A DNA stretch of 64,000 nucleotides from Anaerolineae bacterium (GTDB lineage: Bacteria; Chloroflexota; Anaerolineae; Caldilineales; Caldilineaceae): assembly GCA_030432295.1 (NCBI GenBank), contig JAUIHI010000028.1:1-64000 (forward strand), written 5' to 3'. Under the pieces are notes generated by a model that did no database searches, was not told the DNA's origin, and saw only the letters and a list, made by a program, of their open reading frames with translations. Shown here piece by piece: positions 27,546-36,107 of this stretch. The translations under genes were made by a program, and so were the position numbers. Within the stretch, counting starts at the first letter, position 1. Each line of letters starts with the position of its first letter.

Positions 27546-28094
27546 TTACATCTCCTCCCGATAGGCGAGACCGCGGCGCTGCTTTTCGGTCATTGTGGCG
27601 CGACGGATCAGTTCCCGCACATCGGCAGGGTTTGTAATGTTGTTCAGGGTATATTCGGGGTTGCTGGGGTCGTTGCTGACGATTGTGACATCGCCCACAT
27701 TCAGGGCACGCTCGCCCACGTGCTGATGAACAGTCGTATCCCGCACCCGCACCAGTTCGATTTCTTCGATGCTGCGGCCCAGCAGACCGCGGATGACACG
27801 AATGCGTTGGCTGGTCAGCTCGTAGCGGATGCCGATGCTGAGCAGGGGGCGGCCCGACCAGAGCAGCACTTCCTCGGCAGTGGGGTCGTCGTTGTGCTGC
27901 GCGACGGGGGCAATGGCCCGGTCGCCTTCGCTTTCGATGCTGTCCAGCGCAGCGAAAACCCCATCGGCCAGGGCATTGACCACTGCCTGCAATTGGGCCT
28001 GGGGAATAGCGTCCACATTCACGCCGCTCTCGGCCAGGGACTGATAGAATTGAGATGTGACAGTATTGCGTACTTCTTGCCGATTCATACGCAC
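27546..28094 (-). CDS. Bacterial PH-domain protein (YdbS/bPH2 type)
   Basis: 182 residues, no membrane segment. Residues ~1-55 are helical; a bacterial PH domain covers ~72-165 ([42 protein letters not shown], then [15 protein letters not shown]). In this family the PH domain binds lipids, peptides or itself, but most members have unknown function. The stop codon touches the TTG start of the phosphatase gene, so translation is coupled. Confidence 0.75.
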   Translation of the reverse strand: MRMNRQEVRNTVTSQFYQSLAESGVNVDAIPQAQLQAVVNALADGVFAALDSIESEGDRAIAPVAQHNDDPTAEEVLLWSGRPLLSIGIRYELTSQRIRVIRGLLGRSIEEIELVRVRDTTVHQHVGERALNVGDVTIVSNDPSNPEYTLNNITNPADVRELIRRATMTEKQRRGLAYREEM

Positions 28095-28422
28095 TCCTCG
28101 CGGGTTGCAATGCTCAAAGCACAGGGGAAAGAGACGATGGGAGTATCATAGCATCTGCCCCCAGCCAGCGCAACCGGATCACCGTCTGGTTTGGTTTTCC
28201 ACCCCTTTTTGGGGTATAGTGAGAGGTGCAAAACGGAACATTTGTTCACACCTTCCCGGTTGTGAATTCAATAGAAGATTCGACTGCAAAAGAGAGATTC
28301 TCCCGCGGAGACGCCGGGGCGCAGAGATATTCAGGAAAGGAATCCGTTCCGATCTGTGTTTATCAGCGTTTATCAGCGGCTCAAAAGGCATTTTGCAGCA
28401 GACGCATAGAAAGGAATCGAAA
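28095..28422. other. Divergent intergenic region with word-like repeats
   Basis: This separates the minus-strand PH gene from the plus-strand metallo-hydrolase gene. It holds a candidate promoter (28191-28220) and, at about 28285-28380, degenerate repeats of the 'cgcggagacgc..gcgcagag' and 'tttatcagcgtttatcagcgg' type. No gene is seen. Confidence 0.55.
28191..28220 (+). promoter_or_regulatory. Candidate promoter of the metallo-hydrolase gene
   Basis: TTGGTT (28191-28196) and TATAGT (28215-28220) are spaced by 18 bases. The leader to the GTG start would be about 195 nucleotides and includes the repeat-rich stretch. Confidence 0.45.
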
Positions 28423-29079
28423 GTGGAAATCACCTGGTACGGACTCTCCTGTTTTCGCCTGCGCGAGAAGGGGACAACTGTCATCTGCGATCCCTATGAC
28501 AAAAAAGTGGCTGGCCTGGCAATGCCCCGTATCAAAGCAGATATTGTGACAGTCAGCCATGACCGGCCCGGGCACAATGCGATTTCGGCTGTGACCGGCG
28601 AGCCAAAGATATTCTCTGGCCCTGGCGATTACGAAGTGGGCGGCGTGCTGATCACAGGATTGACCACCTTTCACAAAGCAGCCAACGGCGAAGCACCCGA
28701 ACGCAATGTGGCCTATTTCTTCGATTTTGAGGGCTTCACCATCGGTCATCTGGGCGATCTGGGCCAGATTCCCCACCAGCGCCAGGTGGAAGAGTTGGGC
28801 GAGATCGATGTGCTGCTGGTCCCGGTCAGCGGCCACAACACACTGGACGCCTCGCGCATGACCGAAGTGATCAGCCTGCTGGAGCCGCGCATCGTCATCC
28901 CCATGCACTATCTGCATTCGGGTTTGGGCGAAGTCATCGGCGAGACGCTGGAGCCGGTGGACAAATTTCTCAAAGAGTTAGGCGTGGCAGAGCCGGAGAC
29001 GGTCTCGACGCTCAAGATCACCAAAGGTCAACTGCCCGAAGAGACCCAAGTCATTCTGTTGGAGCCGTCAGCCTCGTAG
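28423..29079 (+). CDS. Metallo-beta-lactamase-fold hydrolase (Lactamase_B_3 type) with degenerate metal motif
   Basis: 218 residues from a GTG at 28423, chosen because AAGGA lies 8 bases upstream and the fold begins at once ([13 protein letters not shown]). The fold is that of the UlaG-like group: [46 protein letters not shown] and IPMHYLHSG. In the first motif the canonical HxHxDH becomes His46-x4-His51 (HDRPGH), so two of the usual metal ligands are replaced; metal use or activity may differ from normal members. No operon partner; the nickel-SOD gene follows with its own promoter. Confidence 0.8.
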   Translation: MEITWYGLSCFRLREKGTTVICDPYDKKVAGLAMPRIKADIVTVSHDRPGHNAISAVTGEPKIFSGPGDYEVGGVLITGLTTFHKAANGEAPERNVAYFFDFEGFTIGHLGDLGQIPHQRQVEELGEIDVLLVPVSGHNTLDASRMTEVISLLEPRIVIPMHYLHSGLGEVIGETLEPVDKFLKELGVAEPETVSTLKITKGQLPEETQVILLEPSAS

Positions 29080-29153
29080 CGTGTATTCTGATTTTGGAGA
29101 GACCTGGCAGGTCTGACGCCCCGGATGTGGGATGCACCGCCTCGTAGGATCAT

Positions 29154-29182
29154 TTGACGCTGTTCTGCGCGACTTGTATACT
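29154..29182 (+). promoter_or_regulatory. Sigma-70 promoter of sodN
   Basis: TTGACG (-35, 29154-29159) and TATACT (-10, 29177-29182) with exactly 17 bases between. The transcript would start near 29189 and have an ~80-nucleotide leader. Confidence 0.75.
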
Positions 29183-29268
29183 ATAGACACCGCCCAATAA
29201 AATCGCTGCCTTTCGCGGCGAATTATTGCAGTCAGTTTTCTCAAACCATTTGCAGAAAGGAACGATCT

Positions 29269-29742
29269 ATGTTGAAGGAAATGATCGCCGCTCGCATTGC
29301 CAACGGCCCTCTGGAAGAAGTCAGTGCCCACTGCGACGGCCCCTGTGGCGTCTACGATCCTGCGTCGGCCCGCATCGCAGCCGAGGCTGCCCTCTCCATG
29401 ACCAAGAAGATTCTGGCCCTGACTCCCCCAGACACAGGCGATTCCGCTGCTATGGCCGCCTACCTCAATACGGTCAGCCGCTACGTCACCATCAAAGAGC
29501 AGCAGGCACACCTGGCCAAGGAAGAACTGCTCGTCCTGTGGACCGACTACTTTAAGCCAGTGCATCTGGACGCCTACCCGAACCTGCACGACACCTTCTG
29601 GAAAGCCGCCAAACTCTGCTCTGCCGTGAAAGTGGAAGTGAGCCTGGACCACGCCAACGAACTGATGGCCGCCATTCAGGAAATCCACAACATTTTCTGG
29701 GCCACCAAGAGCCGGGACGTGACCTACTACACCGCTTCCTAA
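29269..29742 (+). CDS. sodN: Nickel-containing superoxide dismutase precursor
   Basis: 157 residues with an AAGGAA ribosome-binding site. It converts superoxide to hydrogen peroxide and oxygen with a nickel ion bound by the 'nickel hook'. The hook HCDGPCGVYDP begins at His21, after a 20-residue leader that must be removed so that His21 becomes residue 1 of the mature enzyme. The rest is the four-helix bundle typical of the family (LAKEELLVLWTDYFKPVHLDAYPNLH, split here as two segments). The maturation peptidase gene lies downstream behind a terminator. Probably induced by nickel availability, but no operator is recognisable. Confidence 0.95.
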   Translation: MLKEMIAARIANGPLEEVSAHCDGPCGVYDPASARIAAEAALSMTKKILALTPPDTGDSAAMAAYLNTVSRYVTIKEQQAHLAKEELLVLWTDYFKPVHLDAYPNLHDTFWKAAKLCSAVKVEVSLDHANELMAAIQEIHNIFWATKSRDVTYYTAS

Positions 29743-29771
29743 TTCCGGTGGTGGTCACTGAAGTGTAAAAT

Positions 29772-29826
29772 AGTGAGCAGTTATCAGTGGTGCGACAACG
29801 CTATTGATAACTGCTCACTTTTTGTT
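29772..29826 (+). terminator. Terminator between sodN and sodX
   Basis: Perfect 15-bp arms (29772-29786 and 29805-29819) with an 18-base loop, followed by TTTTTGTTTT. Placed 30 bases after the sodN stop and just before sodX, it should make sodX transcription lower than that of sodN or depend on read-through. Confidence 0.8.
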
Positions 29827-29831
29827 TTGTA

Positions 29832-30200
29832 ATGGGGGGGGATGAGGAGATGTCGGACAAACTACCCAAAAGTGGCTGGATGGAGATGTTTCGTTGGCGG
29901 ATGGGTCGTCGCCGCGCCTTCCGGGTGGTGGGCGAGTCGATGATGCCAACAATTCCCCCCGAAGCGGTGATCTTTTTCGATCCCGGGGCCTACGACGACA
30001 ATCCACCCCAAATAGGGGATGTGGTGATCTCCCGCCATCCCTTTCAGACAGACGTGCAAATGGTCAAACGGGTGGCGGAGATTCGGGAGGACGGGCGCTA
30101 TGTGTTACACAGCGACAACCCCGCGGGAAGCGACAGCCGGGGCTTCGGCTCTATGCCCCGAGGCCATATTTTGGGACGGGTGACGAGCCGGTTGAAGTAG
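29832..30200 (+). CDS. sodX: Nickel-SOD maturation peptidase (S24/S26 family)
   Basis: 122 residues (start at 29832; the in-frame ATG at 29850 is an alternative with a G-rich tract 8 bases upstream). It cleaves the SodN leader to free the nickel-binding histidine. The catalytic Ser36 is in VVGESMMPTI and the general-base Lys79 in MVKRVAEI, giving the Ser/Lys dyad of signal-peptidase-like enzymes; the region HSDNPAGSDSRGFG is also typical. There is no transmembrane segment, as expected for a cytoplasmic processing enzyme. Its place directly after sodN supports the assignment. Confidence 0.9.
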   Translation: MGGDEEMSDKLPKSGWMEMFRWRMGRRRAFRVVGESMMPTIPPEAVIFFDPGAYDDNPPQIGDVVISRHPFQTDVQMVKRVAEIREDGRYVLHSDNPAGSDSRGFGSMPRGHILGRVTSRLK

Positions 30201-30201
30201 A

Positions 30202-30236
30202 AAAAAGTCGAACTTCTGACAGAAGTTCGACTTTTT
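30202..30236. terminator. Bidirectional terminator, AGAAGTTCGACTT hairpin
   Basis: Perfect 16-bp arms (30202-30217 and 30221-30236) with a 3-base loop, A-run on the left and T-run on the right. It sits between the convergent sodX and ABC-permease genes and can serve both. The stem sequence recurs at other gene ends in the window. Confidence 0.85.
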
Positions 30237-30247
30237 CGATTGGGCGA

Positions 30248-31183
30248 TCACTGCCGTCCCCGGGGGTCCATTGCATCGCGCAGACCGTCGCCCATAAAGT
30301 TGATACTGAGGATCGTCAGGGAGATAAAGAGACCGGGCCAGAAGATCAGCCAGGTGTTTTGAGTCATAAAATCTTTGTTCTCAAAGAGCAGCCGCCCCCA
30401 AGTGGGCACATCCGACGGGAAGCCCAGACCGAGGAATGAGAGGGCCGATTCGGTGAGGATGGCTGCGGCCACGCCAAGAGTGGCCGAGACGATAATCGGG
30501 CTGAGGACATTGGGAAGAATGTGTCGCCAGAGGATGCCGCTCTCTTTGGTTCCCACGCAGACCGCCGCCTCGATGAATTCTTTACGTTTCAGCGAAAGCA
30601 CAGTTCCCCGCACCACACGGGCCGTGGGCATCCACCCCAGCAGGCCGATCACCGCCACCACCAGCACAAATATCCCCAGTTCCAGCCCCAGCCAGGCGCG
30701 CAGAGTGTCTCGGAAAAGCATAATAATCACCAGCAGCAGCGGCAACTGGGGCAGGGCCAGCATCAGATCGGTGAAACGCATCAGCGGATTGTCCAGCGCT
30801 TCAAAGTAGCCGGAGAGAATGCCGATGAATGTACCAAAAACCATCGCCACCAGCATCGCCACGATTCCCACGGCCAGAGAAATACGCCCGCCGGTCAGAT
30901 TGCGGGCCAGGGTATCGCGGCCCAAATCGTCGGTTCCCAGCGGGTGGTCCGCGCCGGGCGGCAGGCTGGAGTTCATAATGTCGATATATTCCGGGCTGAC
31001 TGTGTAGACCAACGGGCCAACAAATGTGCCCAGCATCAAAATCAACAATACGATTGTGCCAAAAAGAGCCAGTTTGTGCCTGCGATAGCGCAGCCAGACA
31101 TCGCCCCAGAGGGTGCGGTGCTTGCGAGTTGAAATGGCTTGGACCAGTGGTGTCTCTGCCACAGTCGTTGATTGAACGGCCAT
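30248..31183 (-). CDS. Peptide-type ABC transporter permease, DppC-like
   Basis: 311 residues with a cytoplasmic N-terminal segment, a first membrane helix at ~40-60 (LALFGTIVLLILMLGTF) and five more. The segment HPLGTDDLGRDTLARNLTGGRISLAVG is the family signature before helix 2 (quoted in parts), and the EAA-loop region (EFIEAAVCVGTKESGILWRHILPN, in parts) contacts the ATPase. It imports oligopeptides, dipeptides, nickel or similar solutes. It starts 12 bases after the DppB-like gene; ATPase genes are absent. Confidence 0.92.
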   Translation of the reverse strand: MAVQSTTVAETPLVQAISTRKHRTLWGDVWLRYRRHKLALFGTIVLLILMLGTFVGPLVYTVSPEYIDIMNSSLPPGADHPLGTDDLGRDTLARNLTGGRISLAVGIVAMLVAMVFGTFIGILSGYFEALDNPLMRFTDLMLALPQLPLLLVIIMLFRDTLRAWLGLELGIFVLVVAVIGLLGWMPTARVVRGTVLSLKRKEFIEAAVCVGTKESGILWRHILPNVLSPIIVSATLGVAAAILTESALSFLGLGFPSDVPTWGRLLFENKDFMTQNTWLIFWPGLFISLTILSINFMGDGLRDAMDPRGRQ

Positions 31184-31195
31184 CGGTATATGTTC

Positions 31196-32212
31196 CTAGG
31201 AATAACTGATACGCGGATCGAGGATGCCATAGATCACATCCGCGACCAGATTGAAGAGGACGATAAGAAAAGCGAAGATAAAGACAACCGTCTGAATGAG
31301 TGGGATGTCGTTGACCTGAATGGCGCTGATGAGGAGCGCCCCCAACCCATTGATGCGGAATATCTGCTCGGTGATGATGGCCCCGCCAAAGATAGTGGGT
31401 ATGCCCAGGGCAATCAGCGTAATCACAGGGATCAGGCTGTTGCGCAAAATGTGGCGGATGATAATATAGCGCTCGCGAAATCCCTTGGCCCGCACTGTGC
31501 GCACGTAGTCCATCGGGATATTGTCCAGCATAGACGAGCGGGTGAAGCGGGCCAGGGCCGCAGCCTGGAAGAAGCCCAGCACCGTCACCGGCATAATCAC
31601 TTGCTTCATCTGCAGGACAAAACTGGCCCAGTCGTTTACCACCAGATTCGTATTGTAGATGGAGGGAAACCACTTCAATTTGACGCTGAAGATAATAATA
31701 AAGAGGAGGCCAGTGAAAAAGGTGGGCACAGAATAGCCGAGGACGGAAAAGACTGTGCCGATCTGGTCCACGAAAGAGTATTGCTTGACTGCTGAAATCA
31801 CGCCCAGAGGAATGGCGATGAGGATTGCCATAATATATGCCAGCCCTACCACCCAAATCGTCTGTGGAACCCGTTCGGCAATTAAGTCGAAGACCGGTGT
31901 ACCCCGGCTGCCCCAGGAAGAGAGCCGCACAGTCGTATCCGGATCGAGAATCTGTGTACCCAAGGCATTCTGCACAAGCATCACCGGTTCGATGTAGAAG
32001 AACTGGCGCAACCAGAGGGTATATTTGACGAGGAATGGTTTGTCAAGCCCCATTGCCTCCCGAATCATCTGGCGCACTTCGGGCCGGATGGTTTCGGGCA
32101 GCGCGCTGGTCGGGTCGCCGGGGGCCAGTTCCAGCACGCCAAAGACGACAAAGCTGATGGCAAAAAGGGTGATAATTGCGGTGATAGTACGTCGGATCAG
32201 ATAATTGCTCAA
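31196..32212 (-). CDS. Peptide-type ABC transporter permease, DppB-like
   Basis: 338 residues. An N-terminal membrane helix (YLIRRTITAIITLFAISFVVFG, in part) is followed by a periplasmic loop and five helices; the EAA-like loop DYVRTVRAKGFRERYIIIRHILRN (in parts) is typical. The periplasmic loop is somewhat enlarged (~60-130). It pairs with the DppC-like subunit and is downstream of the substrate-binding lipoprotein gene, from which it is separated by an 89-base gap with hairpins. Confidence 0.92.
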   Translation of the reverse strand: MSNYLIRRTITAIITLFAISFVVFGVLELAPGDPTSALPETIRPEVRQMIREAMGLDKPFLVKYTLWLRQFFYIEPVMLVQNALGTQILDPDTTVRLSSWGSRGTPVFDLIAERVPQTIWVVGLAYIMAILIAIPLGVISAVKQYSFVDQIGTVFSVLGYSVPTFFTGLLFIIIFSVKLKWFPSIYNTNLVVNDWASFVLQMKQVIMPVTVLGFFQAAALARFTRSSMLDNIPMDYVRTVRAKGFRERYIIIRHILRNSLIPVITLIALGIPTIFGGAIITEQIFRINGLGALLISAIQVNDIPLIQTVVFIFAFLIVLFNLVADVIYGILDPRISYS

Positions 32213-32236
32213 AGAGTCACCCCACTATGGAAACAG

Positions 32237-32274
32237 CTATGCAGGGGTGCGGTTTTAACCACACCCCTGCATAG
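32237..32274 (-). terminator. Intra-operon hairpin between binding-protein and permease genes
   Basis: Perfect 13-bp arms (32237-32249 and 32262-32274) with a 12-base loop; no T-run follows on the minus strand. A smaller hairpin (AGAAGTT/AACTTCT, 32282-32296) lies just before it in transcription. Such hairpins usually stabilise the upstream mRNA or attenuate read-through so that more binding protein than permease is made. Confidence 0.6.
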
Positions 32275-32301
32275 ACCAGTTAGAAGTTCAACTTCTATGC
32301 T

Positions 32302-34110
32302 TTATTCGCTCCGGCTCCACTCAAAGATGTTCCACATCTCCGTGTCCCAGCCGCCGTTCATGCGCACACCTTGCAGGCTGCTGATCCGGGCGGAAACACT
32401 GCCGCGGTGGACCAACGGAATCTGGAAGAAGTTCTGCACATTGATGTCGTTGAGCTGCTTGACGATGGATTCCCGCTCGGAGCCGACCGGTGTAGTGGTC
32501 AGTTGGCGGAAGAGTTCGTCGTAGGCCGGATCACAGCCGCGGAAGTTGTTGCCACCGCCCCAACTATTGTCCTTGCCGGCGACGAACTCACACTGCCACA
32601 GGGACAGATGCTGCTGTGGGTCGATAGCAGGACCGGTGGTGTACATCTCCACATCAGTGAAGAATTTCTGGTAGGTGTCCGGGCTGTTGGGGTCACCGCC
32701 GAAGAAGACACCGGCGTCGATGTTGATTAGCTCGGTATCGATGCCCAGCTCTGTCCACCACTGCTTGATCAGGGCCTGGGTCTTCTGGCGCACAGCATTG
32801 GTGCTGGTCTGGTAGCGCACTACCAGCGGGACGCCCTCGTACTCGCGGATGCCATCGCCATCTGTATCCACAACGCCGTTGTCATCCAACAGTGCGATCG
32901 CGCCGTCGATGTCCTGGGTCAAGCACCAGTCGTTGGCGTCGGATGCGTAATGGGGCGGACCGGGAATCACGTTACAGACTGGCGCTCCGGCAAAGCCGTA
33001 GAGCTGCTCTGCAATAATATTGCGGTCGATGGCCATAGACATAGCCTGGGGAATGGGCTTGAAGGTCAGGAATGGGTGCGGGTTGTTGCCATCATCATAC
33101 TCGGCACGCATGTCGCCCAGAGCCGGATCCGGGTTAGCCTGGTTGACCAGAATGCGCTCGACGTTGCCTGCCAACGAAACCATGATTTCGCCGTTGCCAG
33201 CCGCCAGCATCTCTTCCAAAATCTGTGGCTCAACCTGCAAGTTCCATGCATAATCCGCTTCGGCTGTCTCTAGCACAGCACGCGCCGCCGAAGCAGCGTC
33301 GCCGCCGCCCTTGAAGACGACCTTGTCAAAGTAGGCTGGGTCACCCCGCCATTCGGGATTACGTTCGTAGGTCGCCACGTCGTTGACTTTGAAGTCGACC
33401 AACACGTACGGGCCAGTACCCAGGGGAGCCAAGTTCTGTTCAGAGCAGGACTGAGCCGCCGCACCAATGCAGTCCGCAAATTGGGTGGCGTTCAGGATAT
33501 GGCCGGGGGAGCCGACAAAAGCAGTGTACGGGTAGGGGGTTGGGTTGCCGAAGGTGACCTTCACCGTGTAGTCGTCTAGCGCCTCTACACTCGTGACACC
33601 ATCGAATTGGGTGATGTTGGTGCAACCGGTCGCTTCTTCACTACAGTAATTGTAGGTGAAGACGACGTCTGCCGAAGTGAAATCAGAGCCATCAGACCAC
33701 TTGACGCCCTCTTTCAGCTTCCAGGTGACAGTGGTGAGGTCCTCAGAAACGCCGCCGTTTTCCACCGTGGGAATCTCTGCCGCCAGTTTCGGGTAGAGTT
33801 CACCCTCAGGTGTGATGTTGGCCAGAGGTTCCAGCGTGATGGCGCCAGCGTCGTGATCCTTTGTACCACCGGAGAGGTGGTTGTTAGGCAGAGAGGCCGC
33901 CTGCCAGTAGAGGATATTCAACACCTTTTCGCCATCGGAATCGGCTGGGGCAGCCTCGGCCGGTGCTTCTGCCGCGGGCGCGGCTTCTTGCGCGGCGGGG
34001 GCGGCACCGGGCTGTGCTGGCGCGGCTGCGGGACAGGCAGCCAGGACCAAAGCCAGGGCAGCCAGCAGCACAATCAAACGCATCGAACGGCTTGCTTTGA
34101 GTAGACGCAT
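32302..34110 (-). CDS. Substrate-binding lipoprotein of a peptide-type ABC transporter (SBP_bac_5)
   Basis: 602 residues from the ATG at 34110, chosen for its GGAGA ribosome-binding site and the lipoprotein signal right behind it (LVLAAC, lipid-modified Cys26). An Ala/Pro/Glu-rich linker (~27-65) is followed by the family-5 binding fold, with WKLKEGVKWSDGSDFTSADV as its signature. It captures a peptide or other solute outside the membrane and hands it to the two permeases encoded downstream. A strong promoter lies ~275 bases upstream, so the message has a long leader. Confidence 0.92.
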   Translation of the reverse strand: MRLLKASRSMRLIVLLAALALVLAACPAAAPAQPGAAPAAQEAAPAAEAPAEAAPADSDGEKVLNILYWQAASLPNNHLSGGTKDHDAGAITLEPLANITPEGELYPKLAAEIPTVENGGVSEDLTTVTWKLKEGVKWSDGSDFTSADVVFTYNYCSEEATGCTNITQFDGVTSVEALDDYTVKVTFGNPTPYPYTAFVGSPGHILNATQFADCIGAAAQSCSEQNLAPLGTGPYVLVDFKVNDVATYERNPEWRGDPAYFDKVVFKGGGDAASAARAVLETAEADYAWNLQVEPQILEEMLAAGNGEIMVSLAGNVERILVNQANPDPALGDMRAEYDDGNNPHPFLTFKPIPQAMSMAIDRNIIAEQLYGFAGAPVCNVIPGPPHYASDANDWCLTQDIDGAIALLDDNGVVDTDGDGIREYEGVPLVVRYQTSTNAVRQKTQALIKQWWTELGIDTELINIDAGVFFGGDPNSPDTYQKFFTDVEMYTTGPAIDPQQHLSLWQCEFVAGKDNSWGGGNNFRGCDPAYDELFRQLTTTPVGSERESIVKQLNDINVQNFFQIPLVHRGSVSARISSLQGVRMNGGWDTEMWNIFEWSRSE

Positions 34111-34427
34111 GAGCTTCTCCTTGTTGAAACTACATTGATATAAAAAACACTCTATGGAATAAATCGATATAGCTTGTAGCAGAAACAGGCGCATAGGAAG
34201 ATCGCCAGTTTCCACACCAAACAATCAGGTGGCAACAGTGGAACGCATAGGAAGCAAAAGGCCGAGAGAGGCGGTTCAGGCCAGCATCATCGATGATGAA
34301 AGGCCGTTGTCAGGGTACACTCAGGGGAATTGAGCTAAACCAGACACCAGTCACAGAGGAGAGAATCATAAATTTCCCTTGACTGGGCAAGATACTACAA
34401 TTTTTTTCGCTGCTTGTCAAACTCACT
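34111..34427. other. Long leader region of the ABC-transporter operon
   Basis: Between the promoter at 34392-34420 and the start codon lie about 275 untranslated bases with a CATCATCGATGATG palindrome (34287-34300) and a pyrimidine-rich strip. It matches no riboswitch I can recognise; no gene is seen. Confidence 0.5.
34392..34420 (-). promoter_or_regulatory. Strong sigma-70 promoter of the ABC-transporter operon
   Basis: On the minus strand TTGACA (34415-34420) and TAGTAT (34392-34397) with 17 bases between, in an A-rich context. It overlaps the end of the preceding gene by a few bases only. Confidence 0.75.
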
Positions 34428-36053
34428 TTATGAAGTCTGCGACGCCGGGGAAGATTCGGCAAGACGCACAAGCGCAGCCTGCACATTGTTGGGGACGTGC
34501 CGCGCCCGCTGTTTCAGAAAATCCAGAATGCGCTGGGGGGTGATCCCTTCGCCAGCGGCACGTTGCAGGCTGCGCTGGCTGATCTGATAGACAAAGTGGG
34601 GGTAGCTGGCTTGCCACTGGGCAAAGCGTTCCACCCGAAAACGGTCTGTCAACGGCGTACCAAAGGGAACGCTGACTGTGTAATCTTCGCCCACGACCAG
34701 CGGGCTGCGGGCCGCTTCTTCGGGAAGAGGTGAATCGTGGCCCAGCCAGACCGCACCCAACGGACTGAGCGCAATCAACATATCGTCCCCTGCTGATGGT
34801 TCGGCCAGAGAAAATGCATTCAGCCAATAGAGGGGGCCGCTGAACAGAAAGCGCAACAGCGCGCCCTCCACATCTTCCCAGTGGTCGAAACCTTTCAGAA
34901 ATTCCTTCGTAGAGCTATCGCGGATATACCAACTGTCATAGTCGCCCGTGGGCCGCTGGAAATCCGGGGCTGTCTCTTTGATGGCATCGATCACATCGGA
35001 CTGGCTATACCAGAGACCGGGCTGCAAACGGGCCAGCAGACCGACGACGACTTCCCGGGTGCGCTGGGGTTCGTTGCTCCAATTGCCGCCGGAACAGTCC
35101 AGCCCAGGCGTGCGCAGGAGATCGTTCCAATCGGGCGATCCACGCCAGCCTTCCCACAGGGCAAACATCTGCTCGTGACGGTTCTGTTCCAAAAAGGTGT
35201 AGACCCGGTTGCCATTCAGCCGCACCCGTTCTCCGTCCCGGCGCAGCAGCCCCAGACGGTTTACCAGGTGGAGAAGCAGGGCCAGCCGCACATCTTCCAC
35301 CCGCTGACCGTCGCCGGTCTCCTGGGCAGCGCCGGGCAGCACAAAGCCATCGGTGGATTGTAGCCGTTCCAGCAGCAGGGAGACGTCGTCGGGGTGGGGG
35401 CCCCGCTCGGACATACGCAGCCCTTCGGTATGCAGAAAGCCGAGCAGAGCGCCGATGTCTTCCAGAAAAGTCCCTTCGTCCACCAGCATACGGGCGGCAG
35501 GCGGGGATGGAACGGGAATGACGGCCAGCCCTTCCCCGTCCTCGACAGAGGCGGGCTTGGGCAGCCAGGGGATCACATCTTTGGGGATGTAGACAATTGT
35601 GTGGGCATTTTGCCCCGCACCTTTGAAACCCCGGCCCAGCAGCCCGTAGTAGTAGAGCAGTTCGGTCACACTTTCCGGCGTGTGCCAGGGCTGCTCCCGT
35701 TCCAGTTTGGCCGGCCCCATCTGGCGGACGCTGCCGAATTCCCGGCTGAACTGGGCTTCGCTCTGTTCACCGCCTTCGGTCAAGAGGGCATCCAGCGCGG
35801 CCTGGGCCTGGGGGTGATAGTCCACCACCTCTTGATAGGCCATCAGAACGGATGTGGGGTCGGAGACCTGCGCGGCCAGCACGTCGATAGCCTCCCGGCG
35901 ATTTTCGGCGGCATCCAAAAATGCGCCGCGCAGTTCGGCGATGACCTGGAGCAGAATATCGGGATAGTCGGCAAACATCTGGCCGGTGGTAGGCATAGAA
36001 GGTATCTGGGTAGGGACAGGTTGGCTGTGGGCAGCTTTCGGATTTGTTGTCAC
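34428..36053 (-). CDS. Helicase-associated-domain (XPB/Ssl2-like) protein
   Basis: 541 residues from a GTG at 36053 (an ATG at codon 20 is the alternative; neither has a clear ribosome-binding site). No signal peptide. The C-terminal ~70 residues (RFRVERFAQWQASYPHFVYQISQRSLQRAAGEGITPQRILDFLKQRA, quoted in parts: YQISQRSLQRA and PQRILDFLKQRA) match the pattern of the helicase-associated 'XPB/Ssl2 N-terminal-like' domain found in Actinobacteria and Chloroflexota without a helicase motor. The middle has several winged-helix-like stretches (LLLHLVNRLGLLRRDGERVRLN, in part). The protein is likely nucleic-acid related; its function is unknown. It is transcribed away from the DUF1232 gene. Confidence 0.5.
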   Translation of the reverse strand: MTTNPKAAHSQPVPTQIPSMPTTGQMFADYPDILLQVIAELRGAFLDAAENRREAIDVLAAQVSDPTSVLMAYQEVVDYHPQAQAALDALLTEGGEQSEAQFSREFGSVRQMGPAKLEREQPWHTPESVTELLYYYGLLGRGFKGAGQNAHTIVYIPKDVIPWLPKPASVEDGEGLAVIPVPSPPAARMLVDEGTFLEDIGALLGFLHTEGLRMSERGPHPDDVSLLLERLQSTDGFVLPGAAQETGDGQRVEDVRLALLLHLVNRLGLLRRDGERVRLNGNRVYTFLEQNRHEQMFALWEGWRGSPDWNDLLRTPGLDCSGGNWSNEPQRTREVVVGLLARLQPGLWYSQSDVIDAIKETAPDFQRPTGDYDSWYIRDSSTKEFLKGFDHWEDVEGALLRFLFSGPLYWLNAFSLAEPSAGDDMLIALSPLGAVWLGHDSPLPEEAARSPLVVGEDYTVSVPFGTPLTDRFRVERFAQWQASYPHFVYQISQRSLQRAAGEGITPQRILDFLKQRARHVPNNVQAALVRLAESSPASQTS

Positions 36054-36075
36054 GCAGGCAAAATTTCGTTATACT
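36047..36075 (+). promoter_or_regulatory. Sigma-70 promoter of the DUF1232 gene
   Basis: TTGTCA (36047-36052) and TATACT (36070-36075) with 17 bases between. The -35 overlaps the first codons of the divergent gene; the leader to 36108 is only ~26 bases. Confidence 0.7.
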
Positions 36076-36107
36076 GGTTCCACAACTGTGGAAGGAGTTG
36101 GAAGACA

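Noticed and set aside
34111-34391. Riboswitch in the long leader of the ABC operon
   Set aside because: No known aptamer core or strong pair of alternative stems was recognised; only a short palindrome is visible.
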